From: Tepidisphaeraceae bacterium | GTDB lineage: Bacteria; Planctomycetota; Phycisphaerae; Tepidisphaerales; Tepidisphaeraceae | Direction: 5' to 3' | Assembly: GCA_035998445.1 (NCBI GenBank) | Contig: DASYHQ010000059.1 | Location: 21,210 to 85,209 of the forward strand | Length of the DNA: 64,000 bases | In this document: piece by piece, positions 9,203 through 18,018 of the stretch | Layout: the number at the start of each line of letters is the position of its first letter | Numbering within the stretch: the stretch's first letter is position 1 | Program-made: the position numbers and the translations under genes | Notes under the pieces: generated by a model | The model's database searches: none | Told to the model about the DNA's origin: nothing | The model's input: the letters and a program-made list of their open reading frames with translations, nothing else

Positions 9203-11491
9203 ATGTTCTGGTCCTCCAGCAAAACCCCCTCCCGCCGGGCCGAGATCCGCAACAAGCGGCCGGACGCCGACCGCACGTTCATCACCGTGCTGCGCGAACA
9301 AGGCGCGCTGCCCACGGTAGCGGTGGCGATCGTCTTCCTGATTGTGGCGTCGGCGATCATGACGCTGCGGCGGGACGTGGTGCAGTGGCGCCCAGGGCAG
9401 GCGGTGCCTTACGACATCGTCAGCCGGGTCGACTTCACGTTTTCCGATCCTGACGTGCTTGCACAGAAACGCCGCGAGGCCCGCGAGGCCACGCCGAGCG
9501 TCTACCGGTCGAACGGCGACGTCTGGACGCCGCTGCAGGAAATGCTGATGTCGCTGCCCGATCGGGTGGATGGCGACTCCGTTGCCGCCCTGCCGCAACC
9601 GTTGCGCGAGGCGTTGGACCCCGGTTCGATCACGGCGCTCCGGCAGATCAACACGAAGGAGCGCCGCCGGCAGTACGAGAAGAGCGTCGAGGATTACACG
9701 CGCGAGCTGGCCAATCACCCCGACACGCACGTCGGACGCGTCATTCCATTGATCGTGCTCGACAGCGCCAGTCGCAAGCAGGACGCGCTGGCCAGCCGGA
9801 GAATTGCCCTTGAAACGATCGGCCTCGTTGAGCCCGGTTGGACGTATACGGTCGAGGACCCCGAGTTCATCAGCCTGGCCACCAAAAAGGCCAACATGTT
9901 CTTCCGGTTGGACCTTGAGTCGAAGATTGCGATTCTCACCGCTGCCCTGCTGAAGCCCACACACGTGCTGGACGAGGTGGCGACCAACGAGCGACGCAAC
10001 GAGGCCGAGCGCAACGTCCCCAGCACCGCCGGCGACGTGCGGTACCCCGCCAACACCATCCTGGTCGCCCGCGACAAGGGCGTGATTGAACCGAAGGACT
10101 GGCAGTTGCTGCGGGATGAGAACCGCCACTTCATCGCCAGCCTCGGTGACCGGCGGGCGGTCTTCGCACAACTCGGGACGGTTGGGTTCGTCTTGCTGCT
10201 GACGGTGATGCTGTCGGCTTACGTGGCGATCTTCCAGCCTCGCGTCGTACGCAACTACGCACGGGCCTTGGGCATCGCCGGACTGCTGAGCGCGATGCTG
10301 CTACTCGCGCAGCTGGCGGGCATCGGCAGTGGGCAGGTTTACCTGTTCGGCACGGCGCCCGCGATCCTGGCGGCCATGATCCTCACGCTCGCCTACGACC
10401 GCCGTTTCGCGTTGGGCGTGGCGTCGATGCTGGGCATGCTGATTACGTTCGGCTTGGATCAGGGCATTGAGTTCTTCCTGATCCTGGAGACCGGCGTCGT
10501 CACCAGTTGCCTGATGCTCACCGACGTGCGTAACCGTGGGAAGCTGATCGAGGTTGGTGGCGCCACCGCCTGCGCCATGATCGCCGCCACCGCCGCCGCG
10601 GGCGCGCTGAACATGGACCCGCTGCGGTTCGTGGCCTACAACTGCCTGTACACGGGCGCAGCGGGTCTGGCGGTCGGGTTCATCGTGCTGGGCATCCTGC
10701 CGTTCATCGAACGGACGTTCCGCATTACCACGAGCATGACGCTGCTGGAACTGGCCGACGCCAGCCACCCCCTGCTGCGTCGCCTGGCAGTGGAAGCCCC
10801 CGGCACCTACAGCCACAGCCTGAACGTCGCCACGCTCGCCGAAGCCGCCGCCGAAGCAATCGGTGGCAACTCGCTGCTCTGCCGCGTCGCCGCGTACTAC
10901 CACGACGTCGGTAAGATCAACAAGGCCGACTACTTTGTGGAGAACCAGTCGGGCGGTGAGAACCGCCACCTGAACCTGTCGCCATCGGTGAGCCTGCTGA
11001 TCATCATCGGCCACGTGAAGGACGGCATCGAACTGGCCCGTGAATACAACCTGCCCGCCAGCGTGCTGCCGTTCATCCAGCAGCATCACGGCACGACGCT
11101 GGTCGAATACTTTTACCATCGCGCCTGCACGCAAAAGGACGGCGACCAGCCTGCCATCAGCGAGACGCAGTACCGCTACCCCGGTCCCAAGCCGCGCAGC
11201 AAGGAAGTCGCGATTGTGATGATCTCCGACGCCGTGGAAAGCGCCACCCGGGCAATGAGCGAGCCAAACCACAACCGCGTGGAAATGCTCGTGCACGAGT
11301 TAACGATGAAGCGCCTGCTGGACGGCCAATTGGACGAGTGCGACCTGACGATGCGTGACTTGGAGCGGATCGAACGCGCGCTGGTCAAGACGCTGCTGGG
11401 CATCTACCACGGCCGCATTGCCTACCCCAGCACCTCGAGCCTGCAAGCGACGGCGACGCCAACGGCTGGACCGAACATGCGGACGGCATAA
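9203..11491 (+). CDS. 7TM-HD family phosphohydrolase, PgpH-like
   Basis: A 762-residue inner-membrane protein. One TM helix lies near residues 34-54, followed by a large extracytoplasmic 7TMR-HDED-type domain. A cluster of about six or seven TM helices (about 320-510) comes next, then a cytoplasmic HD domain: GTYSHSLNVATLAEAAAEAI with the catalytic YYHDVGKINKADYF and a later H(Q)QHHGTT. In Listeria, PgpH of this architecture degrades c-di-AMP; substrate here is inferred from the family. It sits between phoH and ybeY, the standard neighbourhood. Confidence 0.9.
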   Translation: MFWSSSKTPSRRAEIRNKRPDADRTFITVLREQGALPTVAVAIVFLIVASAIMTLRRDVVQWRPGQAVPYDIVSRVDFTFSDPDVLAQKRREAREATPSVYRSNGDVWTPLQEMLMSLPDRVDGDSVAALPQPLREALDPGSITALRQINTKERRRQYEKSVEDYTRELANHPDTHVGRVIPLIVLDSASRKQDALASRRIALETIGLVEPGWTYTVEDPEFISLATKKANMFFRLDLESKIAILTAALLKPTHVLDEVATNERRNEAERNVPSTAGDVRYPANTILVARDKGVIEPKDWQLLRDENRHFIASLGDRRAVFAQLGTVGFVLLLTVMLSAYVAIFQPRVVRNYARALGIAGLLSAMLLLAQLAGIGSGQVYLFGTAPAILAAMILTLAYDRRFALGVASMLGMLITFGLDQGIEFFLILETGVVTSCLMLTDVRNRGKLIEVGGATACAMIAATAAAGALNMDPLRFVAYNCLYTGAAGLAVGFIVLGILPFIERTFRITTSMTLLELADASHPLLRRLAVEAPGTYSHSLNVATLAEAAAEAIGGNSLLCRVAAYYHDVGKINKADYFVENQSGGENRHLNLSPSVSLLIIIGHVKDGIELAREYNLPASVLPFIQQHHGTTLVEYFYHRACTQKDGDQPAISETQYRYPGPKPRSKEVAIVMISDAVESATRAMSEPNHNRVEMLVHELTMKRLLDGQLDECDLTMRDLERIERALVKTLLGIYHGRIAYPSTSSLQATATPTAGPNMRTA

Positions 11492-11510
11492 GTGTGCGGT
11501 CCGAGCCGTA

Positions 11511-11644
11511 GCATGGGCGTCTCGCCCATGCGTGTGGTAGTGCCAAGAAAAGTTTCTTAGTGGCCGCCATTCCAGTCGAAGCGGTCCGCCACTAGAAGAA
11601 CGCGATTCCAATCTACAAGCATGGGCGAGACGCCCATGCTACGG
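11511..11644. repeat. Family C hairpin pair
   Basis: GCATGGGCGTCTCGCCCATG at about 11513-11532 and its inverse GCATGGGCGAGACGCCCATG at about 11620-11639 bracket about 90 bp. The layout matches 4319-4472, but the centre base pair differs (TCTCG versus TCCCG), a compensated change that keeps the hairpin. Confidence 0.8.
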
Positions 11645-11667
11645 TAGGCCCGACGCTCCCTAATCTG

Positions 11668-12168
11668 ATGCCTCTCACCATCACCGCCACCCTCGGCAAA
11701 GCCTTCGTCCCGCGGTTACGAAAGTACCTGAAGAAGGCCATCCCGCTCGTCCCCAACGCTCCAGAAGAAATTTCGCTGGCGCTGGTGAACGACAAGCTTA
11801 TGTCCGAGCTGCACCAGCGGCACCTGAACATACCGGGCCCAACTGACGTGCTGACCTACGAACTGGATCATGACACCACCGGCTGGTGTATTGCGGGGGA
11901 AATCGTGGTCTGCGTGCCCGAGGCGAAGCGGCAGGCGAAGGAACGGGGCACGACAGTAGATAACGAATTACTGCTTTACGCTTTACATGGTGTGTTGCAC
12001 CTGGCGGGGTTCGACGATAGAACCGAGCGGTTGTTTCGTGAGATTCACACCATGGAAGACGATATCCTGACCCGTATTGGGGTTGGGCCGGTGTTCAAGC
12101 CTGCCGCCAAGGCCACTGCGCGTGTTACGGGCCGTCGTCGCAACCGCACGAGGGCCAGAGCCGACTGA
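11668..12168 (+). CDS. ybeY: Endoribonuclease YbeY (rRNA maturation factor)
   Basis: YbeY is a metal-dependent RNase for 16S rRNA 3' processing and ribosome quality control. The 166-residue product has INxxLRx-type features (SELHQRHLNIPGPTDVLTYE) and the metal site YALHGVLHLAGFDD. In E. coli YbeY the site is HGTLHLLGYDH; here the third histidine is aspartate, which can still bind a metal. A basic C-terminal tail (RVTGRRRNRTRARAD) is extra. Its TGA overlaps the ATG of the next gene (TGATG), indicating translational coupling. Confidence 0.9.
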   Translation: MPLTITATLGKAFVPRLRKYLKKAIPLVPNAPEEISLALVNDKLMSELHQRHLNIPGPTDVLTYELDHDTTGWCIAGEIVVCVPEAKRQAKERGTTVDNELLLYALHGVLHLAGFDDRTERLFREIHTMEDDILTRIGVGPVFKPAAKATARVTGRRRNRTRARAD

Positions 12169-13451
12169 TGTCACCACTGCTTAACTTTGCCGCCATCGCC
12201 GTCGCAGGCGTGGGTTCGCTGTACTTTACGTCGTTAACCTACGCCCTTCGTGAGCTGTCGCGCGCGCGCTTGAGCGACTACTTCGACAAGACCGGCGACG
12301 ACCGCTGGCTTGAGCCAACGATGGAGAAGCAGGACGACCTGATCCTCGTCACCGCCATTGGTCGGATGTTCTGCAACCTGTTCATCCTGCTGACGATCCT
12401 GGTCGCGTTCAGCCACACCGGTTGGGCGATGTGGCAGCAGTACCTGTCGGCCGTCATCGTGGCGGCGATCTACACGGGCATCGTCTCGGTCGCGCTGCCG
12501 CACGCGCTGGCCCGGCACATCGGCCACGCGATCGTTGGGCAGTCGGTGCGATTCCTTCACTTGATGCGCGTGCTGCTGGCGCCGTTGACCGCCCTGCTGC
12601 TGTGGGTGGACAAGGTCGTCAGCCGCATGGCCGGCGGCGACGATCCGGAAGTGGAATCCGACCAATTCGAACAGGAGATCCTCTCGGCCGTCGAGGAGGG
12701 GCAGAAGGAAGGCATCGTCGGCGAGCAGGAACGGGAGATGATCGAATCGGTCATCAGCTTCCGCGACACCACCACCGGCCAGATCATGACCGCCCGCCCG
12801 GAGGTGGTCGGCATCGACATCGGCGCCACGCTCGACCAGGTGAAGCAGATGCTGGAAGAGTCGGGCCACAGCCGCCTGCCCGTCTTCCGCGGCACGCTCG
12901 ACCAGATCGTCGGCATTCTGTACGCCCGCGACCTGCTGAAGCACCTCGGCCTGCCCGCTGATAAGTTCGACATCAAGTCCGCCATGCGGCCGGCGTTCTA
13001 CGTGCCGGAAACCAAGCCCCTCAGCGATTTGCTGAACGACTTCCGCCTGCAGAAGGTCCACCTTGCCGTCGTCCTCGATGAGTACGGCGGCACCGCGGGA
13101 CTGATCACCATCGAAGACATTTTGGAAGAACTCGTCGGCGACATCTCCGACGAACACGAGCCGGCCGAGCCCGCGATGATGAAGCGCCTCGACGACCAGA
13201 CCTGGGAGGCGGACGCCCGCGTCTACATCGACGAGCTCAACCGCGTGACCGGCACCAGCCTCCCCGAGGACGCGGGCTACGACACGCTCGGCGGCTTCGT
13301 CTCCACCACCATGGGCCGCATCCCCGAAACCGGCGCGACGTTTGAAAGCGAGAACGTGAAGTTCACGGTCTTAGACGCCGAACCGCAGAAGGTGAACCGC
13401 GTGAAGATTGAGTTCGCCCTCCAACCCGCCGAGGGGCCCACGGGGTTGTAA
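12168..13451 (+). CDS. CNNM/CorC-type transporter: DUF21, CBS pair, CorC_HlyC domain
   Basis: A 427-residue membrane protein. The N-terminal DUF21 region has about four hydrophobic segments (residues 1-20, 65-88, 95-115, 125-150). It is followed by a cytoplasmic CBS pair that includes MTARPEVVGIDIGATLDQV and SRLPVFRGTLDQIVGILYARD. The C-terminal CorC_HlyC domain starts near residue 335. Family members are linked to Mg2+/Co2+ efflux. The start overlaps the ybeY stop, the classic ybeY-corC pairing. Confidence 0.9.
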   Translation: MSPLLNFAAIAVAGVGSLYFTSLTYALRELSRARLSDYFDKTGDDRWLEPTMEKQDDLILVTAIGRMFCNLFILLTILVAFSHTGWAMWQQYLSAVIVAAIYTGIVSVALPHALARHIGHAIVGQSVRFLHLMRVLLAPLTALLLWVDKVVSRMAGGDDPEVESDQFEQEILSAVEEGQKEGIVGEQEREMIESVISFRDTTTGQIMTARPEVVGIDIGATLDQVKQMLEESGHSRLPVFRGTLDQIVGILYARDLLKHLGLPADKFDIKSAMRPAFYVPETKPLSDLLNDFRLQKVHLAVVLDEYGGTAGLITIEDILEELVGDISDEHEPAEPAMMKRLDDQTWEADARVYIDELNRVTGTSLPEDAGYDTLGGFVSTTMGRIPETGATFESENVKFTVLDAEPQKVNRVKIEFALQPAEGPTGL

Positions 13452-13535
13452 GCTCCGCCTTATTCTTACCCATTACTGGCCGCGCGCGATCGCGCAGACC
13501 GCAGTTCGCCATGTTCATCCCAAAAGGGGGCACGC

Positions 13536-13937
13536 TTGTTCAAGACGATTCGGATCGCAGTGTTGTTGCTCGCCTTGTTCGCGGCCGCCGATGGTTGCCG
13601 GCGCAATCCGGGCTATCTCGATCCGCCTGCGCCGCTGACGGAACTGGCGGTGTTGCGTGGAGTCGACCAGACGTACATCCAGGTGATCGACAACGCGAAG
13701 GTGATCAGCGGCATGTCGATGCACGCCAGCGGTGGCAATGAAGTGAAGGTGACCGGCGGCACGCACCGGCTGCGCGTCTACACGATGGCCAAAGGCATGC
13801 AGCGGGCCGCGATGCAGCACGAGTTCACGTTCGACTTTAAGGCGGGACACCGCTACCAACTCTCGCCGGCGGAAGATTCCGTGTCGGCACTGGCCGTTCG
13901 CGACCTGACGGCCGGTGTCACCGTGAACGTCAACTGA
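13536..13937 (+). CDS. Small secreted protein of a three-member local family (member 1)
   Basis: 133 residues. I take the TTG at 13536 as start because AAGGGGG lies 6 nt upstream. The N-terminus is a signal peptide ending near Cys21; the residues before it (ADG-C) make a weak lipobox, so lipidation is uncertain. The mature part is beta-rich and ends FDFKAGHRYQLS then LAVRDLTAGVTVNVN. The same pattern (GGxHxVxVY, F.aGHRY.l, L.v.D.tt..V.v) appears in the two convergent genes that follow. No function is known. Confidence 0.75.
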   Translation: MFKTIRIAVLLLALFAAADGCRRNPGYLDPPAPLTELAVLRGVDQTYIQVIDNAKVISGMSMHASGGNEVKVTGGTHRLRVYTMAKGMQRAAMQHEFTFDFKAGHRYQLSPAEDSVSALAVRDLTAGVTVNVN

Positions 13938-13960
13938 TCGTCCCGCGGCATTCCCGGTGT

Positions 13961-14341
13961 TCAACGGAACGTGACGGCGGACTTGGTCGATCGATCGAAC
14001 AGGCGCACGCCGTAGGTCGACATCGACAAGTCGTACGTTCGCCCACCCCGCAGCGTGAGCGGTACGCGTCGCCAGCCATCGGTGAAGTAGACCGTTACCT
14101 GATGATCGCCCGCCGACAGCGTCAGCGGCTCCTGCTTTGCCAGGAAGCCGGGCGCGGGCAGTCGAGCGCCATCAATGTCGCCGATCACCAATCCAACGGG
14201 CACGAGCGTCGCCATCTTGTCGACGGCGAGCGCCGGCGCGGTGTACAGTGGCCGCGGATCGGCCGGGGCGGCACAGGCGGTCAGGCCCGACATTGCGATC
14301 GCGACCAGTAGCAGTCGGAAGGTGGCGGCCGTTGGGATCAT
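13961..14341 (-). CDS. Small lipoprotein of the same local family (member 2)
   Basis: 126 residues with a clean lipoprotein signal: hydrophobic RLLLVAIAMSG then the lipobox LTAC at Cys22. The mature part has SAGDHQVTVYFTDGWRRVP, LRGGRTYDLSM and an LFDRSTKSAVTF ending, which line up with members 1 and 3. It is convergent with member 1 (23-bp gap) and in the same direction as member 3, 16 bp downstream of that gene's stop, so members 2 and 3 may share a transcript. Confidence 0.78.
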   Translation of the reverse strand: MIPTAATFRLLLVAIAMSGLTACAAPADPRPLYTAPALAVDKMATLVPVGLVIGDIDGARLPAPGFLAKQEPLTLSAGDHQVTVYFTDGWRRVPLTLRGGRTYDLSMSTYGVRLFDRSTKSAVTFR

Positions 14342-14357
14342 CGGGGCGGCCTCTGGA

Positions 14358-14744
14358 TCAGAACTTCACCGACGTGTTGGTCGTTTGGTCGGTGATCTGC
14401 AACCCGCCGATGAAGCTCGACTTGCCGAAGGTGTAGCGGTGGCCAGCCTGGAAGTTATACACGACGCCCCACGTCTGGCTGCTGTTGCTGCCGATAGCCT
14501 GGATCGTCACTCGCCGCTCGCCCGGTTGCAGGACGACCGAGTTGCCACTGAACGACGACTGGAAACTGTCGACCCGCGCCCCATCGACGTCCGTGACGGC
14601 GTACCCGCCGCTCTCACTCTTCAGTTCGACCAAGGCGTTCAACTGACCCAACGGACGCATGTACTTCGGCCGGCCATCGTTGCATGCCGACAAACCGAGG
14701 CTGGCAGTCACGAGCAGGATCGAGATCAGACGGAAAAACGTCAC
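14358..14744 (-). CDS. Small lipoprotein of the same local family (member 3)
   Basis: I place the start at the GTG at 14744, with AAGGGAG 7 nt upstream. The longer frame to 14834 runs into the topA terminator hairpin. The 128-residue product begins VTFFRLISILLVTASLGLSA and has lipobox LSAC. The mature part (LQPGERRVTIQAIG, YNFQAGHRYTFG, LQITDQTTNTSVKF) matches members 1 and 2. Outer-surface or periplasmic location is inferred; function is unknown. Confidence 0.78.
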   Translation of the reverse strand: MTFFRLISILLVTASLGLSACNDGRPKYMRPLGQLNALVELKSESGGYAVTDVDGARVDSFQSSFSGNSVVLQPGERRVTIQAIGSNSSQTWGVVYNFQAGHRYTFGKSSFIGGLQITDQTTNTSVKF

Positions 14745-14819
14745 AGGTCCACTCCCTTTTCTAAATGCGGATGAGGTTGGTCGGAGGGAGAGTAGCGATT
14801 TGTGGTAGGCGTGCAAGAA

Positions 14820-14853
14820 AACGGCCTCTGTCACGCAGGTGACAGAGGCCGTT
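14820..14853 (-). terminator. Rho-independent terminator of topA
   Basis: A perfect 15-bp stem (AACGGCCTCTGTCAC with its complement) closes a 4-nt loop. On the minus strand it is followed by TTTTCTTG, so it serves topA, whose stop is about 23 bp upstream. Confidence 0.85.
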
Positions 14854-14875
14854 GCGTTTGAATTTGAAAAGGCCC

Positions 14876-17569
14876 TTAAGCCGCGTCTTCCACGTCCAAC
14901 GGTGGCAGGTCGCCCGGCGTCGAGGCCGTCTTGCCGTCCTTGTTCGCCGTGCCGTTCAGGTCGAGAGCATCGACGAGCTTGGCCGGCACCTCACCCGTGT
15001 TCTTGCACTTCGGGTAGCCGCTGCAGCCCAGGAAGTAGCCCCGGCGGCCGCTGCGGATGATCATCGGCTTGCCGCACTCGTCGCAGTCGATGTCCGTCGT
15101 CGTGCCGTTGTGGCTCTTGGCGGCCGCGGCGGCGGGGTTGCTGGCGATCACCTTGGCAGCCAGTTCCTGCGCCTTGGCCGACTCTTCGTTCAGCAATGGC
15201 AGCAACGCCTCGATCTGCGCCAGGTCCGCACCTGTCAGCTTCTTGGCCATCTTGGTCGAACGGCATTTCGGGAACGAGCTGCACCCCAGGAACGGCCCGC
15301 GCTTGCTGTTGCGCAGCAGCATCGGGCTGCCGCACTTCTCGCAGGCCACGGTCGTCTTGATCGGCGCCGGCTTCGGGGGCAGAGGGTTGCCCTCCTTGTC
15401 CAGGTTGATGATCATCGAGCAGCTCGGCTCGCCCTTCTCGTTCTTCACCGAATAACCGCTGCAGCCCAGGAACTCGCCGAAGCGGCCCTTGCGCTTGATC
15501 ATCTCGCGATCGCAGATCGGGCACTTGTGCTCGGAAACCTCGCGCAGCGTCGGCTTGCCCTGAATGTCCACCGGCTGCGTCGTGCCGCACTCGCGCTCCG
15601 AGCAAGCCAGGAAGAACCCGCTCTTGCTGATGCGGTACAGCATCTGGCTGGCGCACTTCGGACACTTGTACTTGCTGGGCGTGCCGCCGGCATGCTCGAT
15701 CTTCCCAAGCGCGCCATCCACCACCGCGTGGAACGGGCCGTAGAAGTCCTGGAGCAGCTTGATCCAGTCGGCGTGTTCCTCTTCCACCTTGTCCAGCTTC
15801 AGTTCCATGCCAGCGGTGAAGCCGACATCGAGGATCTCCGGGAAGGCCTGAATCAGCTTGTCGGTGACAATGCTGCCCAGCATCGTCGCGTAAAACCGTC
15901 GGTCCTGCTGGGCCACGTATTGGCGGTCCTGAATCGTCTGGATAATGCTCGCGTACGTACTCGGCCGGCCGATGCCCAGCCGTTCCAGTTCCTTCACCAG
16001 GCTGGCTTCCGTAAAACGCGGCGGCGACTGCGTGAAGTGCTGCGTCGGATTCAAATCAATCGGGTAAACCGATTGACGCTCCTTCAAATCAGGCAGCAAC
16101 TGATCTTCGCTCGCCACGCCCGCAACCCGCATGAACCCGTCGAAGACAAGCTTGCGACCCGTTGCGCGGAAGACCGCATCGCCCGTGCCGTTGCCGTTCG
16201 TCGCCAGCGTGATTACCGTCTGATCGAACTCTGCATTGCTCATCTGGCACGCGACGAAGCGGTTCCAGATCAGCTGATACAGCTTCGCTTCGCTCTGCGA
16301 CAGGCGATTGCGCGCCTCGCTCGGCGTCAGGTCCAGGTTCGTCGGGCGGATGGCCTCGTGGGCTTCCTGGGCGCTCTTGTTGCTGCTGCTATAGAAGTTG
16401 GGCTTCTCCGGCAGATACTTATCGCCGAACTCGCTCTTGATGTACCCGCGGGCCATGTTGAGCGCGTCGCCCGACAGGTTGGTACTGTCGGTACGCATGT
16501 AGGTGATGTGGCCCGCCTCGTACAGCGTCTGGGCCGTGCGCATCGTCTGCTGTGCACCCATGCCGAGTCGGCTGCTGGCCGACTGCTGCAGCGTGCTGGT
16601 GATGAACGGCGCCGGTGGACGGCTGGTCGTACGCTTCTTCTCAATCGAGCGCACGGCAAAGTCCGGCGCCTTCTCCATCACGCCGTGAATCGTCGTCAGC
16701 TTCTGGGCCGGGCCCTTCGCCTCGGCGTCCTCGGTCGTGTCGACCTTGGTCACCTTCATGCCGAGGATCTCGACCGCCTTGCGGGCATCGTCGGCACTCT
16801 TCGGCTCAAACTTCTTCCCCGCCAGTTCAACCAGTTCCGCCGTGAATGAATCGTGCTCGCCGAGCCACTTCTCGCGCTCGACCTTCGACCGCTCGCCGTT
16901 GTTCTCTGCCAGGAACTTCGTCCAGTCGCTCGCGATCGTCTTGCTCACGTCGGCGGTCGCCGCTGCGAAGATGCCGGCGATCTTCCAGTATTCCTCGGGG
17001 ATGAACGCCTCGATCTCCCTTTCGCGCTCCACCACCAGCCGCACCGCCACGCTCTGCACGCGGCCGGCACTCAAACCCTTGGCCACCTTCTTCCACAGCA
17101 ACGGCGAGATCTCGTACCCCACGATGCGGTCCAGAATCCGCCGGGCCTGCTGTGCATTCACACGGTCGATATCGATCTTCTGCGGCTTGGCGAACGCCTT
17201 TTGAATCTCGGCCTTGGTGATGGCATTAAAGATCACCCGCTTGGCCTGATCATCGGGAATGCCCAGCGCCTGCTGCAGGTGCCAAGCGATGGCTTCGCCC
17301 TCGCGGTCCAAGTCGGTTGCCAGGTAGATGTCGGGGGCGTCCTTCGCCAGCTTCTTCAGCTCGGCGATCACCTTCCCACGGCTCTGCAAGATCTCGTAAT
17401 CCGGCACGAACGTCTTCAAATCGACGCCCATCCCCTTGCTCGGCAGATCGCGGACGTGCCCCATGCTGGCCCGGACGACGTAATCGTCGCCCAGGTACTT
17501 GTTGATCGTCTTCGCCTTGGCGGGCGATTCCACGATCACGAGATGCTTGCCGGTCTTCTTTTTCGCCAT
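14876..17569 (-). CDS. topA: DNA topoisomerase I (type IA)
   Basis: Relaxes negatively supercoiled DNA. The 897-residue product has the TOPRIM motif VIVESPAKAKTINKYLG (Glu14) and DLDRE (Asp86, Asp88, Glu90). The catalytic Tyr357 is in HITYMRTDST. The C-terminus carries four CxxC...C zinc-ribbon modules between about 640 and 870 (CPKC, CPIC, CEKC and CDEC, each followed by a downstream C-pair), ending in an acidic tail. Four ribbons and near 900 residues are within the family range. Start ATG has GAGGA upstream. It ends at a strong terminator. Confidence 0.96.
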   Translation of the reverse strand: MAKKKTGKHLVIVESPAKAKTINKYLGDDYVVRASMGHVRDLPSKGMGVDLKTFVPDYEILQSRGKVIAELKKLAKDAPDIYLATDLDREGEAIAWHLQQALGIPDDQAKRVIFNAITKAEIQKAFAKPQKIDIDRVNAQQARRILDRIVGYEISPLLWKKVAKGLSAGRVQSVAVRLVVEREREIEAFIPEEYWKIAGIFAAATADVSKTIASDWTKFLAENNGERSKVEREKWLGEHDSFTAELVELAGKKFEPKSADDARKAVEILGMKVTKVDTTEDAEAKGPAQKLTTIHGVMEKAPDFAVRSIEKKRTTSRPPAPFITSTLQQSASSRLGMGAQQTMRTAQTLYEAGHITYMRTDSTNLSGDALNMARGYIKSEFGDKYLPEKPNFYSSSNKSAQEAHEAIRPTNLDLTPSEARNRLSQSEAKLYQLIWNRFVACQMSNAEFDQTVITLATNGNGTGDAVFRATGRKLVFDGFMRVAGVASEDQLLPDLKERQSVYPIDLNPTQHFTQSPPRFTEASLVKELERLGIGRPSTYASIIQTIQDRQYVAQQDRRFYATMLGSIVTDKLIQAFPEILDVGFTAGMELKLDKVEEEHADWIKLLQDFYGPFHAVVDGALGKIEHAGGTPSKYKCPKCASQMLYRISKSGFFLACSERECGTTQPVDIQGKPTLREVSEHKCPICDREMIKRKGRFGEFLGCSGYSVKNEKGEPSCSMIINLDKEGNPLPPKPAPIKTTVACEKCGSPMLLRNSKRGPFLGCSSFPKCRSTKMAKKLTGADLAQIEALLPLLNEESAKAQELAAKVIASNPAAAAAKSHNGTTTDIDCDECGKPMIIRSGRRGYFLGCSGYPKCKNTGEVPAKLVDALDLNGTANKDGKTASTPGDLPPLDVEDAA

Positions 17570-17652
17570 GAAACAACATCCTCAGCAGCCTGATCGAACA
17601 CCGACCCGACGGCTGTGCCCGCCACCCGCTCGCCCATAACAGGGGGAGGGCA

Positions 17653-17681
17653 ACTAAAGCTATTATCTATACGTATGTCAA
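17653..17681 (-). promoter_or_regulatory. Candidate topA promoter
   Basis: On the minus strand a consensus -35 TTGACA (17681-17676) is followed by an AT-rich run (TACGTATAGATAATAGC) and a weak TTTAGT at 17-bp spacing, about 85 bp before the topA ATG. The -35 is convincing; the -10 is not. Confidence 0.4.
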
Positions 17682-17865
17682 GCCGCTTGGTGCGGACCAT
17701 CCCTCCTCGTCATTCGTAAACGCCGACGAGGATGGCAGTTACCGAAACCACAGCCCTTCCAATCGGCTATACTCCGGCGATTCACTTTCACTTTGTTGTC
17801 GTAGAGATGGACGAGGATGGGCAGGAATATACCTCACGCACCTCAGCGCAAGTGCGTTTTTTCGG

Positions 17866-17972
17866 GTCCCCTCTCCTGGTACCCCGGGGGAGGGTTAGGG
17901 TGGGGGCGCATGTGCTTCAATCTGGGCGGCCCCCTCCCTAACCCTCCCCCGCGAGTACGCGGGAGAGGGGAC
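17866..17972. repeat. Family A inverted pair in the gap upstream of topA
   Basis: The 449-bp gap 17570-18018 holds one family-A pair: TCCCCTCTCCTGGTACCCCG at the left and a matching inverted copy ending CGCGGGAGAGGGGACC, with about 45 bp between. A plus-strand hairpin with a T-run (ACGCAC/GTGCGT, then TTTTTT, about 17836-17862) lies just before it; no convincing gene ends there. A 69-codon frame at 17732-17941 overlaps both and is not supported. Confidence 0.75.
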
Positions 17973-18018
17973 CGTATAACTGCGTCAGGCATGTGATTGC
18001 CCGAAGGTGCCCCCCGCC

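Noticed and set aside
14852..16849. 665-codon plus-strand open frame
   Set aside because: It is exactly antisense to topA; long antisense frames are expected in GC-rich genes, and the product (Arg/Leu/His-rich) has no recognisable domain.
17732..17941. 69-codon plus-strand gene
   Set aside because: Its second half is made of a terminator-like hairpin and a family-A repeat; no ribosome site or family match.
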